Shown here one piece after another: positions 16,992-26,356 of a stretch of DNA of 64,000 nucleotides (position 1 is the stretch's first letter; every line of letters begins with the position of its first letter). The stretch lies in contig NZ_LRUJ01000009.1 of NCBI RefSeq assembly GCF_001548475.1, positions 62,001 through 126,000 of the forward strand, written 5' to 3'. Made by a program: the position numbers and the translations under genes. The stretch comes from Bordetella hinzii LMG 13501. Lineage in GTDB: Bacteria > Pseudomonadota > Gammaproteobacteria > Burkholderiales > Burkholderiaceae_B. Below the pieces are notes generated by a model. It was not told the DNA's origin. It saw nothing but the letters and a program-made list of their open reading frames with translations, and ran no database searches.

Positions 16992-19565
16992 TCACCCGTC
17001 CAGGTGCCGCGCCAGAATGTCCGGTATCACGCCGCCGGCACGCAGCAGCTGGCACTCCAGCTGGGTTTCCACGGCCGCCTGCGCCATGAACGCGGTCGTG
17101 CCGCCGCCGGCATGGCGCAGGCGCACCGGCACGGCCGCGCGCGGGGCGATGTCGGCCGCGTCGATGTCGATGCGGTCGCCCGCGGCCAGGCCCGGCCACT
17201 GCGGCGGCAGGCGCAAGGGCAGGATGCCCATGCCGATAAGGTTGGAGCGGTGGATGCGCTCGAAGCTGGCGGCCAGCACGGCGCGTATGCCCAGCAGCCG
17301 CTGGCCCTTGGCCGCCCAGTCGCGCGACGAGCCCGTGCCATACCGCTGGCCGGCCACCAGCACCACGCTATGGCCATCGTCCTGGTAGCGGGCGGCGGCT
17401 TCCCAGATCGGCATGATCCGGCCGCTGGGTATATGCAGGGTATGGGCCACCGGTGCCTGCTCGGCCAGCTGGTTGCGCAGCGTGCGGCTGTGAAATGCCG
17501 CCCGCAGCATGACTTCCCAGTTGCCGCGCCGCGAGGCGAAGACATTCAGGTCGCCGCGGTCTTCGCCGCGTGCCACCAGGAAGTCGGCCACCAGGCTGTC
17601 GGGCGGAATGGCGCTGGCCGGCGAGATATGGTCGGTCGTGACGTCGTCGCCCAGCACCAGCAGCGGGTAGGCGGTATAGCGGCCCAGCAAGCTGCCGGCG
17701 TCGCGGGTGGCGAAGGGCGGGCGGCGCAGCATGGTGGAGGCCGGGTCCCAGGCAAAGCGGGCGCCCTCGGGCGCGGGCAGGGCATGCCAGGCGGGATTGG
17801 CCTGGGCCTGGCGGAAATCGCGCGCGAAGTCCTCGCGCGCCAGGCCGGCCCGCAGACAGGCCTGGATCTCCTCTTCATGCGGCCATAGCTCGGCCAGCAT
17901 CACGGGACGGCCTTGCGCGTCATGGGCGACCGGGCCATGCACCAGATCGCGGCGCGCGTCGCCAGCCAGGGCATAGGCGATCACCATGGGCGGCGACACC
18001 AGAAAGCCCAGCTCCAGATCCGGATGGACACGGCCCGGGAAGTTACGGTTGCCCGACAGGATGGCGACCGGCTTGATGGCGCCGGCGCGCGCGCCGGCGT
18101 CGATCACGGCGGGCAGGGGACCGGAATTGCCGATGCAGGTGCTGCAGCCGAATCCCACGATGTCAAAGCCCACGGCGCCCAGGTCGTCCAGCAGGCCGGC
18201 GCGGCGCAGATAGCTGTATGCCGCGGGCGAGCCAGGCGCCAGCGAGGTCTTGGTCCAGGGGGCGGCGCGCAGGCCGCGCGCGCGCGCCTTGCGCGCCAGG
18301 AGTCCGGCGGCCATCAGGAGCGCCGGATCGCTGGTGTTGGTGCAGCTGGTGATCGCGGCGATGGCCACGGGATAGGCGGGCAGCCCCTGCGCGCCGCTCG
18401 CCAAGGGCGGCAGCGTCGCCGGCACCTCGGCCAGCGCACGCCTGTCCTGCGGGCGGCGCGGGCCGGCCGCGCTCGCGCCCAGGCGGTCCAGGGCGATGGC
18501 CAGCGTGCGCGTATAGCGCGGGCGCGCCTGGGGATCGAACCACAGGCCGTTGCGCTGCAGATAGGCCCGTGCCAAGGCCAGGCCGGCCTCGTCGCGGCCG
18601 GTCTGGCGCAGATAGTCCAGCGCCGCCTCGTCGGGCGGGAAATAGGCCGTGGTCGCGCCGTACTCGGGCGCCATATTGGCCACGACCGCGCGGGCGCCGG
18701 CCGGCAGGGCGGCCACGCCCGGGCCGAAGAACTCGACGAACTCGCCCGACACGCCAAGGGCGCGCAGGCGCTCGGTGACCGCCAGCGCCAGGTCGGTGGC
18801 CAGCACGCCGGGCGGCAGGGCGCCGGTCAGCTCCACGCCGATGACATCGGGGATGCGCAGCAGGGTAGGCATGCCGAACATCACGGTCTGGGCCTCCAGG
18901 CCGCCCACGCCCCAGCCCAGCACGCCGATGCCATTGATCATGGGCGTGTGGCTGTCGGTGCCCAGCATCATGTCGGGCACGGCCCAGCGCCGGCCCTCGC
19001 GTGTTTCGGCATGCACCAGCGTGGCCAGCTGTTCCAGGTTGATGGTGTGCATGATGCCGGTGCCCGGCGGATGGATGCGCACGCCGCACAGGGCCGACTG
19101 GGCCCAGCGCAGGAAACGGTAGCGCTCGCCATTGCGGCGGATCTCGTGGCCGATGTTCAGGCGCGCGGCATCGGGCCGGGCGTAGGCTTGCACGGCCAGC
19201 GAATGATCGACCGAGACATCCACCGGCAGCACGGGATTGAGCCGCGCGGGGTCGGCGCCGGCTTCGGCCAGCGCGTCGCGCATGGCGGCGATATCGACCA
19301 GCGCCGGCGTGCTGGTGGTGTCATGCATCAGCACGCGGCCCGGCTGGAAGGCGATCTCGGCCGGGCTGCTGCCTGTCTCCAGCCAGCCGTGCAGGGCGGC
19401 GATCGCCGCCTCGCGCTCCGCCCCGCGCATGTGGCGCGCCACGTTTTCCAGCAGCAGGCGCAGCACCACGGGCAGGCGCGGCGAGGCCAGGGCGGGCAGG
19501 TCGACGATGAGGTAGCGGTCGCTACCGACGGCCAGGGTGGCGGGGGCGAGAGAGGCGGCATCCAT
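16992..19565 (-). CDS. acnA: Aconitate hydratase, AcnA-like
   Basis: 857 residues, slightly short for AcnA (about 890-900). Aconitase features in order: MLGTDSHTPMINGIGVLGWG (about 225-244), ITSCTNTSDP with the first cluster Cys, GFGCSTCIGNSG with the other two cluster Cys, and the swivel domain with LGDDVTTDHISPAS, RYGTGSSRDWAAKG and SFERIHRSNLIGMG. It should interconvert citrate and isocitrate with a 4Fe-4S cluster, in the cytoplasm. The ATG at 19565 was chosen over an in-frame start at 19637 because the extra residues look unlike the family. The low similarity in several blocks suggests a paralogue rather than the main TCA enzyme. AcnD-like function is less likely because VLGWGVGG is AcnA-type. 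Confidence 0.85.
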   Translation of the reverse strand: MDAASLAPATLAVGSDRYLIVDLPALASPRLPVVLRLLLENVARHMRGAEREAAIAALHGWLETGSSPAEIAFQPGRVLMHDTTSTPALVDIAAMRDALAEAGADPARLNPVLPVDVSVDHSLAVQAYARPDAARLNIGHEIRRNGERYRFLRWAQSALCGVRIHPPGTGIMHTINLEQLATLVHAETREGRRWAVPDMMLGTDSHTPMINGIGVLGWGVGGLEAQTVMFGMPTLLRIPDVIGVELTGALPPGVLATDLALAVTERLRALGVSGEFVEFFGPGVAALPAGARAVVANMAPEYGATTAYFPPDEAALDYLRQTGRDEAGLALARAYLQRNGLWFDPQARPRYTRTLAIALDRLGASAAGPRRPQDRRALAEVPATLPPLASGAQGLPAYPVAIAAITSCTNTSDPALLMAAGLLARKARARGLRAAPWTKTSLAPGSPAAYSYLRRAGLLDDLGAVGFDIVGFGCSTCIGNSGPLPAVIDAGARAGAIKPVAILSGNRNFPGRVHPDLELGFLVSPPMVIAYALAGDARRDLVHGPVAHDAQGRPVMLAELWPHEEEIQACLRAGLAREDFARDFRQAQANPAWHALPAPEGARFAWDPASTMLRRPPFATRDAGSLLGRYTAYPLLVLGDDVTTDHISPASAIPPDSLVADFLVARGEDRGDLNVFASRRGNWEVMLRAAFHSRTLRNQLAEQAPVAHTLHIPSGRIMPIWEAAARYQDDGHSVVLVAGQRYGTGSSRDWAAKGQRLLGIRAVLAASFERIHRSNLIGMGILPLRLPPQWPGLAAGDRIDIDAADIAPRAAVPVRLRHAGGGTTAFMAQAAVETQLECQLLRAGGVIPDILARHLDG

Positions 19566-19926
19566 GCCGGAGATTATTGCATTTGTAATTGTTAAAAAGC
19601 AATTTGATCCGGGGTCTCTGGGGCGCCCGCCGGGCAAGCCGGGTGGCCGGCCCCGTGATTCAGACCGGAGTTTTTTTCCGGTATCACGGCGAAAACGATT
19701 CCGCCATAACGGCTGTCCGGCAGTCCGTCAATAGGCGAATGTGCGTGCCGGGCAACGATTCGCACCCTCAATGGTCAAGCATTGAAAAGGGTCAAATCTC
19801 TAGGGTTTTCACTAGGTATGAACGCGCTCACCATGAAGTTGTTGGCGCGACATCCTGGACGCAGCAAGCTTCACGACAGCCCTCTATGCCCTCCGTCAGC
19901 ACGGTTTTAACGAGACGGGAGTGGTC
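19566..19926. promoter_or_regulatory. Divergent intergenic region between aconitase and autotransporter genes
   Basis: 361 bases without a gene, less GC-rich than its flanks around 19590 and 19670. It should hold promoters for both divergent genes. I see a 13-base motif GGGTTTTCACTAG at 19803-19815, with CTAGG repeated at 19800 and 19812, and a ribosome site GGGAG at about 19917 before the ATG at 19927. I cannot place -10/-35 boxes confidently. Confidence 0.5.
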
Positions 19927-22900
19927 ATGAAAAACGTAAGGAGTCTGTCCCGGCCTGGTCGATCGACCCGCCGCAACAACAGTCGCGCCCAGTGGCGCAT
20001 CGCCCCCCTGGTGGTGGCCTTGGCGATGGCTTTCAGCCTGCCCTTGCAGGCCCAGCAGGTCTATGGGCCGGGCACGATCAACCAGCCCATCAAGGTGCAG
20101 GGCGCGGGCAATAGCGTCATCATCGAAGGCGGCACCACCATCACGCCGCAAGAGCCTTATCCGGAACACTACAGCGGCACGGGCGTGCAAGTCCTGTCCG
20201 GCGCCGAAGCCACGCTCAAGGCTAATGAGGGCGCCATCCACATCAATGTGCATGGCCATGCCTCCGACGGTCTGTTCGTCGGCGCGGGCAAGATCACGGT
20301 CAACGGCGGCGGCACCTACATCAATGTCGTCACCGACGATAACGACGACAGCATCAACTCGCGCGGCATCTACACCGTGGGCGAAAGCGGGCGTTCGGAA
20401 TTCGACGGCACCGATGTGTTCGTCACCACGCAAGGCAGCGCCTCCGACGCGCTGCGCTCCTACGGCAAGCTGGCCACGGTCGGCCTGCACAACGCCACCC
20501 TGACCACGAGCGGCGACCGCTCGCGCGGCGTGACCGCCTGGGGCGGCACCGAAATCACGCTGGACCACACCGCGATCAGCACGTCGGGCTCCCAATCCCA
20601 GGGCGTCTATCTCGCCTCGGGCGATGCCAGCAAGGACACGCATGTCACGCTGAACAATGGTTCGATCACCACCAGCGGCTACCAGTCCAACGGGGTGCAC
20701 GCCTACCAGGGCACCCATTTCACGGCCAACAATAGTTCGGTGCACACCACGGGCGACGCCTATGCGGTCGCCATCAGCGGCGGCAAGTTCGACGGCTCGC
20801 GCGTGAGCATCCTGGCCGAAGGGTCGCGCGGCCTGGTGGTCTCCGGCAATACGAGCTGGGTCGACCTGACCGATGCGTCGATTCGCACGACCAAGGACAG
20901 CACGCAGACGGTGTGGGTGTCCGGCGGCGATGTGACCCTCAACGGCACGGCCGTCACGGCCGATGGCGCCAATGCCATCCCCGTCTGGACCACGGGCGGC
21001 CAGACCGCCCTGAACGGCAGCCTGGTGGAAAGCACCAAGGATGGCTCGCGCGCCCTGCTGGTGCAAGGCGGCAGCGTGACCTTGGGCACGCATGACGGCA
21101 AGGGCACGCTGGTGCATACCACCGGCGCCAATGCCAACGCGGTCGGGGTGCTCAAGGAAGGCAGCTTCTCGGCCGATGGCGCTTCGCTGCAGACCGAAGG
21201 CACGGGCTCGCGCGCCCTGTTCATCTATGGCGGCGCCCAAGCCACGCCCAATACCGTGGACCTGACGCGCAGCACCGTCAACGCCCAGAAATCCGAAGGC
21301 GTCTATTTCTACGGCGGCCATGGCGTGCTCAACCTGGCGGACTCGTCGGTCACCGGCGGCCCGGCCGCCGTCTGGGTGGGCGCGGATGCCGCGGGCCCGG
21401 GGACCGGCACGGTCAACGCCAGCGGCTCGCTCATCACCGGCCGCATCGGCGCGGCCAGCGGCAGCACGGTCAATGTCAACCTGAACGACGCCAGCCGCTG
21501 GAACGTCACGCAGGACTCCACCGTGGACGGGCTGAGCAACGCCAACAGCCTGATTGATCTGCAGGCCGCCGGCGACGTGGTCTCGCGGCCCACCGATGCG
21601 ACGGCCTATCGCCAGCTCAATGTGCGGGGCAACTACAGCGGCGCCGACGGCATCGTCGCCGTCAACACCTATCTGAACAGCGGCGGCGAACTGACGAATC
21701 AGCACACCGACCGTCTGTTGATCGCGGGCGACGCCAGCGGCACCACCCAGGTCCACGTCAACGGCATTTCCGGCAGCCCCGGCGGGCTGACCTCGCCCGA
21801 TGGCAGCCATCTCAGCCATGAGGGCATTTCGCTGGTGCAGGTCGGCGGGGCTTCCACGAGCAACGCCTTCACGCTCAAGGGCGGCTACGTCAACGCCCCG
21901 GAAGCGCCCTATACCTATCGTCTCTTCAGCTACGGCCCGGACGCCGAACTGGGTGCGGCCGACCCGGCCCAATCCCTGGTCGGCAATGCCGGCGGCTATT
22001 GGGACTATCGCCTGCAAAGCGCCTATGTCAGCCCGGACGGCCCGGTCACGCCCGACCCCACCCAGCCGGATGTGCGTCCGCAAGTGGTGCCGCAGGTCGC
22101 TTCCTATCTGACCGCGCCCATCGCGCTGCAATACGCCACCTATGCGGACCTGGACTCCCTGCATCGCCGCCTGGGCGAAATCCGCGATGACCGCGCCATG
22201 GGGCTGGACAACGGCAAGGGCGAGGCCTTCTTCCGCGCCTATGGCGGCGACTTCGGCTACCGGTCCAACCGCGGCTTTCGCGCCTATGGCTATGACGCCA
22301 GCGGCGACTACGGCGCCGTGCAGCTGGGCGGTAATCTGTTCAAGCAGGCTTCGGACAACGGCGTATGGCGCTTCGGCGCGGCCGGTTCCATCGGCCGCCT
22401 GAACTACCGGCCCGACGCCGCCGACGGCGCCAGCCGCAGCAAGGCCGACACCTACCGCCTCTCGGGTTATGCCACCTATCTGAGCAATGCCGGCTGGTAT
22501 GTGGACGGCATCCTCTCGCTGGGCTGGTTCAACGGCGACGTGCGCACCGACGCGCGCGGCAAGGTCATGGACCTCAAGGGCAATAGTTATGCGGCCTCGG
22601 TCGAAGCGGGCTACCCCTTTGACATCGGCTACGGCATGAACCTCGAGCCCCAGGTCCAGGTGATCGCGCAACACCTGCGCTTTGACCGCAAGCAGGACGC
22701 GGACGGCCTGGACGTGGACATCGGTTCGCAAACCCAGGGCATGGCCCGCCTGGGCGCGCGCCTGACGCGCCCGGTGGATCTTGCCAACGGGCGCATCACG
22801 CCGTATGCCGGCGTGCACGTGCTGCACGCCTTCAACGGCGCCTCCAGCGTCGACGTCGGCGATGCCACCTTCCGCACCGGCCAGTACGGCGACGCCATGC

Positions 22901-23034
22901 GCTACTCGGTGGGCGTGACCGGCACTGTCAGCGAAATGCTCTCGCTTTACGGTGAAGTCGCCCGCATGGAGGCCCTGGGCGGCTCCGGCGTGAGCGGCTG
23001 GCTCTTCAACGGCGGCCTGCGCTACCGCTTCTGA
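19927..23034 (+). CDS. Pertactin-like autotransporter adhesin
   Basis: 1035 residues. A long basic signal region (about 1-43, ending LPLQAQQ) precedes a passenger of repeated beta-helix turns (TTSG, GVTAWGGTE, NGSITTSGYQSNGV), a proline-rich hinge (GPVTPDPTQPDVRPQVVP) and the pertactin-family junction (YLTAPIALQYATYADLDSLHRR split by short gaps). The last about 270 residues form the translocator barrel, ending YRF. Such type V proteins export their own passenger to the cell surface, usually as adhesins. I see no RGD cell-binding motif and no subtilisin-like catalytic motifs. GTG at 19921 is also in frame, but GGGAG sits correctly for ATG 19927. Repeated Ser/Thr/Gly/Asn triplets make the passenger compositionally unlike the neighbouring enzymes. 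Confidence 0.9.
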   Translation: MKNVRSLSRPGRSTRRNNSRAQWRIAPLVVALAMAFSLPLQAQQVYGPGTINQPIKVQGAGNSVIIEGGTTITPQEPYPEHYSGTGVQVLSGAEATLKANEGAIHINVHGHASDGLFVGAGKITVNGGGTYINVVTDDNDDSINSRGIYTVGESGRSEFDGTDVFVTTQGSASDALRSYGKLATVGLHNATLTTSGDRSRGVTAWGGTEITLDHTAISTSGSQSQGVYLASGDASKDTHVTLNNGSITTSGYQSNGVHAYQGTHFTANNSSVHTTGDAYAVAISGGKFDGSRVSILAEGSRGLVVSGNTSWVDLTDASIRTTKDSTQTVWVSGGDVTLNGTAVTADGANAIPVWTTGGQTALNGSLVESTKDGSRALLVQGGSVTLGTHDGKGTLVHTTGANANAVGVLKEGSFSADGASLQTEGTGSRALFIYGGAQATPNTVDLTRSTVNAQKSEGVYFYGGHGVLNLADSSVTGGPAAVWVGADAAGPGTGTVNASGSLITGRIGAASGSTVNVNLNDASRWNVTQDSTVDGLSNANSLIDLQAAGDVVSRPTDATAYRQLNVRGNYSGADGIVAVNTYLNSGGELTNQHTDRLLIAGDASGTTQVHVNGISGSPGGLTSPDGSHLSHEGISLVQVGGASTSNAFTLKGGYVNAPEAPYTYRLFSYGPDAELGAADPAQSLVGNAGGYWDYRLQSAYVSPDGPVTPDPTQPDVRPQVVPQVASYLTAPIALQYATYADLDSLHRRLGEIRDDRAMGLDNGKGEAFFRAYGGDFGYRSNRGFRAYGYDASGDYGAVQLGGNLFKQASDNGVWRFGAAGSIGRLNYRPDAADGASRSKADTYRLSGYATYLSNAGWYVDGILSLGWFNGDVRTDARGKVMDLKGNSYAASVEAGYPFDIGYGMNLEPQVQVIAQHLRFDRKQDADGLDVDIGSQTQGMARLGARLTRPVDLANGRITPYAGVHVLHAFNGASSVDVGDATFRTGQYGDAMRYSVGVTGTVSEMLSLYGEVARMEALGGSGVSGWLFNGGLRYRF

Positions 23035-23053
23035 TGCCGACGCCGCGCGATAT

Positions 23054-23094
23054 GGCCAGGCACGATGACGATCGTGCCTGGCCTGTCTTTTCTC
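23054..23094 (+). terminator. Rho-independent terminator after the autotransporter gene
   Basis: A perfect 13-base stem (23054-23066 with 23071-23083, loop GACG) is followed by TGTCTTTTCT. It lies 20 bases after the stop codon. Confidence 0.85.
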
Positions 23095-23101
23095 CCTTGC
23101 C

Positions 23102-23114
23102 GGGTTTTCACTAG
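23102..23114 (+). promoter_or_regulatory. Shared 13-base motif GGGTTTTCACTAG, second copy
   Basis: Identical to bases 19803-19815 and in the same orientation, upstream of the next gene. It may be a site for a common regulator acting on both promoters; this is inference from the match alone. Confidence 0.4.
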
Positions 23115-23149
23115 TTCTCCCTGCGGCCGGCGGCGCTCTAGCATCGGCG

Positions 23150-23167
23150 TGTGACCACATGGTCACA
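23150..23167. promoter_or_regulatory. Perfect inverted-repeat operator candidate TGTGACCA-CA-TGGTCACA
   Basis: Two perfect 8-base arms with a 2-base spacer end three bases before the CGGAGG ribosome site of the gene at 23181. Size and symmetry fit a TetR-family operator, and a TetR gene is the second gene of this operon. Autoregulation is therefore likely but unproven. Confidence 0.6.
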
Positions 23168-23180
23168 TTGCGGAGGCGAT

Positions 23181-24101
23181 ATGACGATAGGCGTGGCGGC
23201 AAGCGGCGAACGGGCCGCCTGGGCGGTGCGCGACGCCGTGCTGGGGGCCGAGCTGCTGGGGCGGGGCGCCATCGGCGGCTTCGCCGTGCTGGCCGTCGTG
23301 GATGCGGGGGGCGCGCTCCACTACCGCGAGACGCAACGCGGCGGCATTACCGCCCTGGACCTGCCGCCGGACTGGCAATCCGCCCGCCTGGCGGCGGCCA
23401 TCTCCAGCGGCCCCGACCGCCCCGAACCGCTGGTCCAGTTCCTGGCCGGCGAGGCCGGCCTGGGGCTGGTCACCGGCCATCGCCTGCCCAACCAGCCGGG
23501 CGCCGACGGCGTGGCGCTGAACCAGGCGGTCTTGGGGCGCATGGCGCAGGGCCAGGCGCCGCAGCAGGCCGTCGACGAGGTGTTGGCCGCGCATGCCGAG
23601 TGGGATGCCGGCCTCATCGCCCTGGACAGCCGCGGACGCCTGGGCATGGGCAATAGCGTGCGCGTCACGCGCCGCGACGACCTGGGCGAGCTGCGCCGCC
23701 GGACCCACGAAGCCAGCCTGGGCCTGTTGCACAACAGCATCTATACGCGCGCGCCGCTGGCGCCCGATCTCGCCGAGCTGGCCTGGGCCCGCCTGACGGG
23801 CCGCGCCGGCGCGCTGCACTTGTTGACGCTGGATGCGCCCGTGGCCATCCAGGGCGGCCCGGCCGACCGGGTGCATATCGACGCGCAAGGCCGCATCCTG
23901 GCCCTGGAGAGCGCCGATCCGCGCCTGTGCACCCTGAACCGGCCCGGCACCGCCGTCTATCTCGGCGCCGGCGTCTGGCGCGACGGGCGCTGGGTCGGAC
24001 GCGCCCAGACCGAACTCTATGCCGATCTGCGCGCCGGCACCGTGCACCCCGCGCCCGGCGGCGGGCATCTTTTGATGCGGGGGCGGGATGTCGCGGCGTG
24101 A
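23181..24101 (+). CDS. Conserved protein of unknown function, possibly Ntn-hydrolase-like
   Basis: 306 residues, no signal peptide. The ATG at 23181 follows CGGAGG. The opening MTIGVAASGERAAWAVRDAV, the alternation of beta strands with a QPGADGVALNQAV helix, and WDAGLIALDSRGRLGMGNS loosely resemble Ntn hydrolases of the DUF1028/isoaspartyl-peptidase kind, but I cannot assign a catalytic nucleophile. It heads an operon with a TetR regulator, a peptide-binding protein and a D-aminoacylase, which makes a role in processing peptides or modified amino acids plausible. It overlaps the TetR gene by 14 bases. Confidence 0.65.
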   Translation: MTIGVAASGERAAWAVRDAVLGAELLGRGAIGGFAVLAVVDAGGALHYRETQRGGITALDLPPDWQSARLAAAISSGPDRPEPLVQFLAGEAGLGLVTGHRLPNQPGADGVALNQAVLGRMAQGQAPQQAVDEVLAAHAEWDAGLIALDSRGRLGMGNSVRVTRRDDLGELRRRTHEASLGLLHNSIYTRAPLAPDLAELAWARLTGRAGALHLLTLDAPVAIQGGPADRVHIDAQGRILALESADPRLCTLNRPGTAVYLGAGVWRDGRWVGRAQTELYADLRAGTVHPAPGGGHLLMRGRDVAA

Positions 24102-24768
24102 GCAGACCGAAAAGCAGATCCTGCAGGCCCTCGAAGACCAGATCCGCGACAGCGGCATGGCCGGGGTCGGCGTCAACGCCATCGCCAAACGCGCGGGCGT
24201 CAGCAAGGAGCTGATCTACCGCTATTTCGATGGCTTGCCCGGCCTGCTGATGACGTGGATGAAGGAGCAGGATTATTGGACCGGACATGCCGGGCTGCTG
24301 GCCGACAGCGAATCCAGCGCCCGTGCGCCGGCCGAACTCATCCTCGCCATGCTGCGCGCCCAGATCGAGGCGCTGGCCGGCAACGAGACGCTGCGCGAGA
24401 TCCGCCGCTGGGAACTGGTCGAACGCAACGAGGTCACGGCGCGCCTGGCCGAGCGCCGCGAACGGACCGCGCGCGCCTTCATCGACCGCGTCGACGGGCT
24501 GACCGAGGAGGCCGACGTCCCGGCCCAGGTCAGCATCATGCTGGCTGGCGTACTGTATCTGATGCTGCGCTCCAAGACGGAAAGCCATTTTCTGGGCGTG
24601 CCCTTGCGCAGCAATGAAGGCTGGCGCCGCTTGTACGCGGCGCTGCAGGACATGGTGCAGGGCTTGCCCGAGCCGCTGCGATCACAACCGTTGAGCGCGC
24701 TGGAAGCCGCGCGCCCGACATCCGGAAAAGGCCGCGCCGCCGGCCAGTCAAAAGGGGAAATGCCATGA
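24088..24768 (+). CDS. TetR/AcrR-family transcriptional regulator
   Basis: 226 residues. The N-terminal HTH (about 8-54) includes GMAGVGVNAIAKRAGVSKEL and IYRYFDGLPGLLMTWM, the standard TetR DNA-binding layout. The C-terminal half is helical and would bind an unknown ligand. It overlaps the previous gene by 14 bases and the following binding-protein gene by four (ATGA), so it is translated as part of the cluster it probably controls. The inverted repeat at 23150-23167 is a good candidate for its operator. Confidence 0.9.
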   Translation: MSRREQTEKQILQALEDQIRDSGMAGVGVNAIAKRAGVSKELIYRYFDGLPGLLMTWMKEQDYWTGHAGLLADSESSARAPAELILAMLRAQIEALAGNETLREIRRWELVERNEVTARLAERRERTARAFIDRVDGLTEEADVPAQVSIMLAGVLYLMLRSKTESHFLGVPLRSNEGWRRLYAALQDMVQGLPEPLRSQPLSALEAARPTSGKGRAAGQSKGEMP

Positions 24769-26354
24769 TGTTGATGCACAGCCTGCGCCGTGGCGCCAGG
24801 CAGATGCTGCTGGGCGCGGCCTTGTCGGCCGCCCTGTCGGCCGGCGCCGCGGCGCAGACGGTGTCCGTGGTCATGCAGTCCGGCCTGCGCGTGCTGGATC
24901 CCGTCATGACCACGGCCTTCCTGACGCGCGACCACGGCTACATGATCTACGACACGCTGCTGGGCACGGACGAGCACTTCAAGATCCAGCCGCAGATGGC
25001 CAGTTGGACGGCCAGCGAAGACGGCAAGGTCTACACCTTCACGCTGCGCGAAGGCCTGAAGTGGCATGACGGCCAGGCCGTCACGGCCGAGGACTGCATC
25101 GCCTCCATCAAGCGCTGGGCCGAGGTGGACGCGACCGGCCAGGTGCTCATGACCATGGTCCAGGGCATCGAGCCCGTCGATGCGCGCCAGTTCCGCGTGG
25201 TGCTCAAGCAGCCGACCACGCTGTTGCTCGAAGGCCTGGCCAAGCTCAGCTCGCGCCCGGCCTTCATGATGCCCAAGCGCATCGCCGAGACGCCCAGCGC
25301 CCAGCCCATCAAGGAGTTCATCGGCTCGGGCCCTTTCAAGTTCGTCCCCAGCGAGTTCAAGGCTGGCCTGAAGGTGGTCTACGAAAAGAACAAGGACTAT
25401 GTCCCGCGCGCCGAGCCGCCCAGCTGGACGGCCGGCGGCAAGGTGGTCAACGTCGACCGGGTCGAATGGGTCGCCATGCCCGACCAGATGACGGCGGTCA
25501 ATGCCTTGCAGAACGGCGAGGTGGACTATATGCAGCAGGTGCCGTTCGACCTGCTGCCCATGGTCGAGGGCCAGCCGGGCCTGCAGGTCAAGGTGCTGGA
25601 CAAGCTGGGTGCCTGGACCTACTTCCGCATGAACCACCTCCATCCGCCGTTTGACAACAAGCTGATCCGCCAGGCCGCCATCGCGGCGGTCAGCCAGGAG
25701 GATGTGCTCAAGGCCCTGGTCGGCAATCCCCAGTACTACCGGACCTGCGCGGCCGTGATGGGTTGCGGCAATCCCATGGGCGACACCACGGGCGAGGACT
25801 GGGTGGTGCCGGGCCGGCTGGACCGCGCCCAGGCCCTGCTCAAGGAGGCCAAGTACGACGGCACGCCGGTCGTGATCCTGCAGCCCTCGGATATCGCCAT
25901 GCTCTCGGCCCAGCCCGTGGTGCTGGGCGCGGCCCTGCGCAAGGCCGGCTTCAAGGTGGTCATGAAGGCCATGGACTGGCAAAGCGTGGTTTCGCAGCAA
26001 GGCAACCAGAATCCGCCCTCCGAAGGCGGCTGGAGCATTTTCTCGACCTACAGCATCCTGGCCACCAGCGGCGACCCCTTCGGCAACACGACCTTGCAGG
26101 CCAATGGCCGCAAGGCCTGGGCCGGCTGGCCCGACGTGCCCGCCCTGGAGGCCCTGCGCCTGAAGTACGCGCAGTCCACCGATCCGGCCGAACGCAAGCG
26201 CATCGCCACCGAGATCCAGGAGGTGGCCATCGACGAAGGCGTGGTGGGGCCGCTGGGCCAGTTCCAGATTCCGGCGGCTTACAACACGCGGCTGTCCGGC
26301 ATCCTGGAAGCCCCCGTCACCCTGTTCTGGAATCTCAAGAAAAGCGAGAAATAA
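24765..26354 (+). CDS. Oligopeptide/dipeptide-type ABC substrate-binding protein (SBP family 5)
   Basis: 529 residues. A signal peptide ends at about residue 31 (GAAAQ), followed by the family-5 pattern: VLDPVMTTAFLTRDHGYMIYD, LREGLKWHDGQAVTAEDCIASIKRW, GSGPFKFVPSEF and FRMNHLHPPFDNKLIRQA. Such proteins deliver peptides, or sometimes nickel, haem or opines, to an ABC importer. No permease or ATPase gene is adjacent, so it must share a transporter encoded elsewhere. Coupling with a D-aminoacylase gene two bases downstream points to peptides or acylated D-amino acids as ligands; that is inference. Confidence 0.9.
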   Translation: MMLMHSLRRGARQMLLGAALSAALSAGAAAQTVSVVMQSGLRVLDPVMTTAFLTRDHGYMIYDTLLGTDEHFKIQPQMASWTASEDGKVYTFTLREGLKWHDGQAVTAEDCIASIKRWAEVDATGQVLMTMVQGIEPVDARQFRVVLKQPTTLLLEGLAKLSSRPAFMMPKRIAETPSAQPIKEFIGSGPFKFVPSEFKAGLKVVYEKNKDYVPRAEPPSWTAGGKVVNVDRVEWVAMPDQMTAVNALQNGEVDYMQQVPFDLLPMVEGQPGLQVKVLDKLGAWTYFRMNHLHPPFDNKLIRQAAIAAVSQEDVLKALVGNPQYYRTCAAVMGCGNPMGDTTGEDWVVPGRLDRAQALLKEAKYDGTPVVILQPSDIAMLSAQPVVLGAALRKAGFKVVMKAMDWQSVVSQQGNQNPPSEGGWSIFSTYSILATSGDPFGNTTLQANGRKAWAGWPDVPALEALRLKYAQSTDPAERKRIATEIQEVAIDEGVVGPLGQFQIPAAYNTRLSGILEAPVTLFWNLKKSEK

Positions 26355-26356
26355 GC

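Noticed and set aside
19828-23202. Very long open frame on the minus strand opposite the autotransporter gene, and similar ones opposite exoprotein and metE genes
   Set aside because: GC-rich codon structure keeps antisense frames open; the products are low-complexity His/Gly/Arg/Ala-rich sequences with no family features, while the plus-strand proteins are clear.
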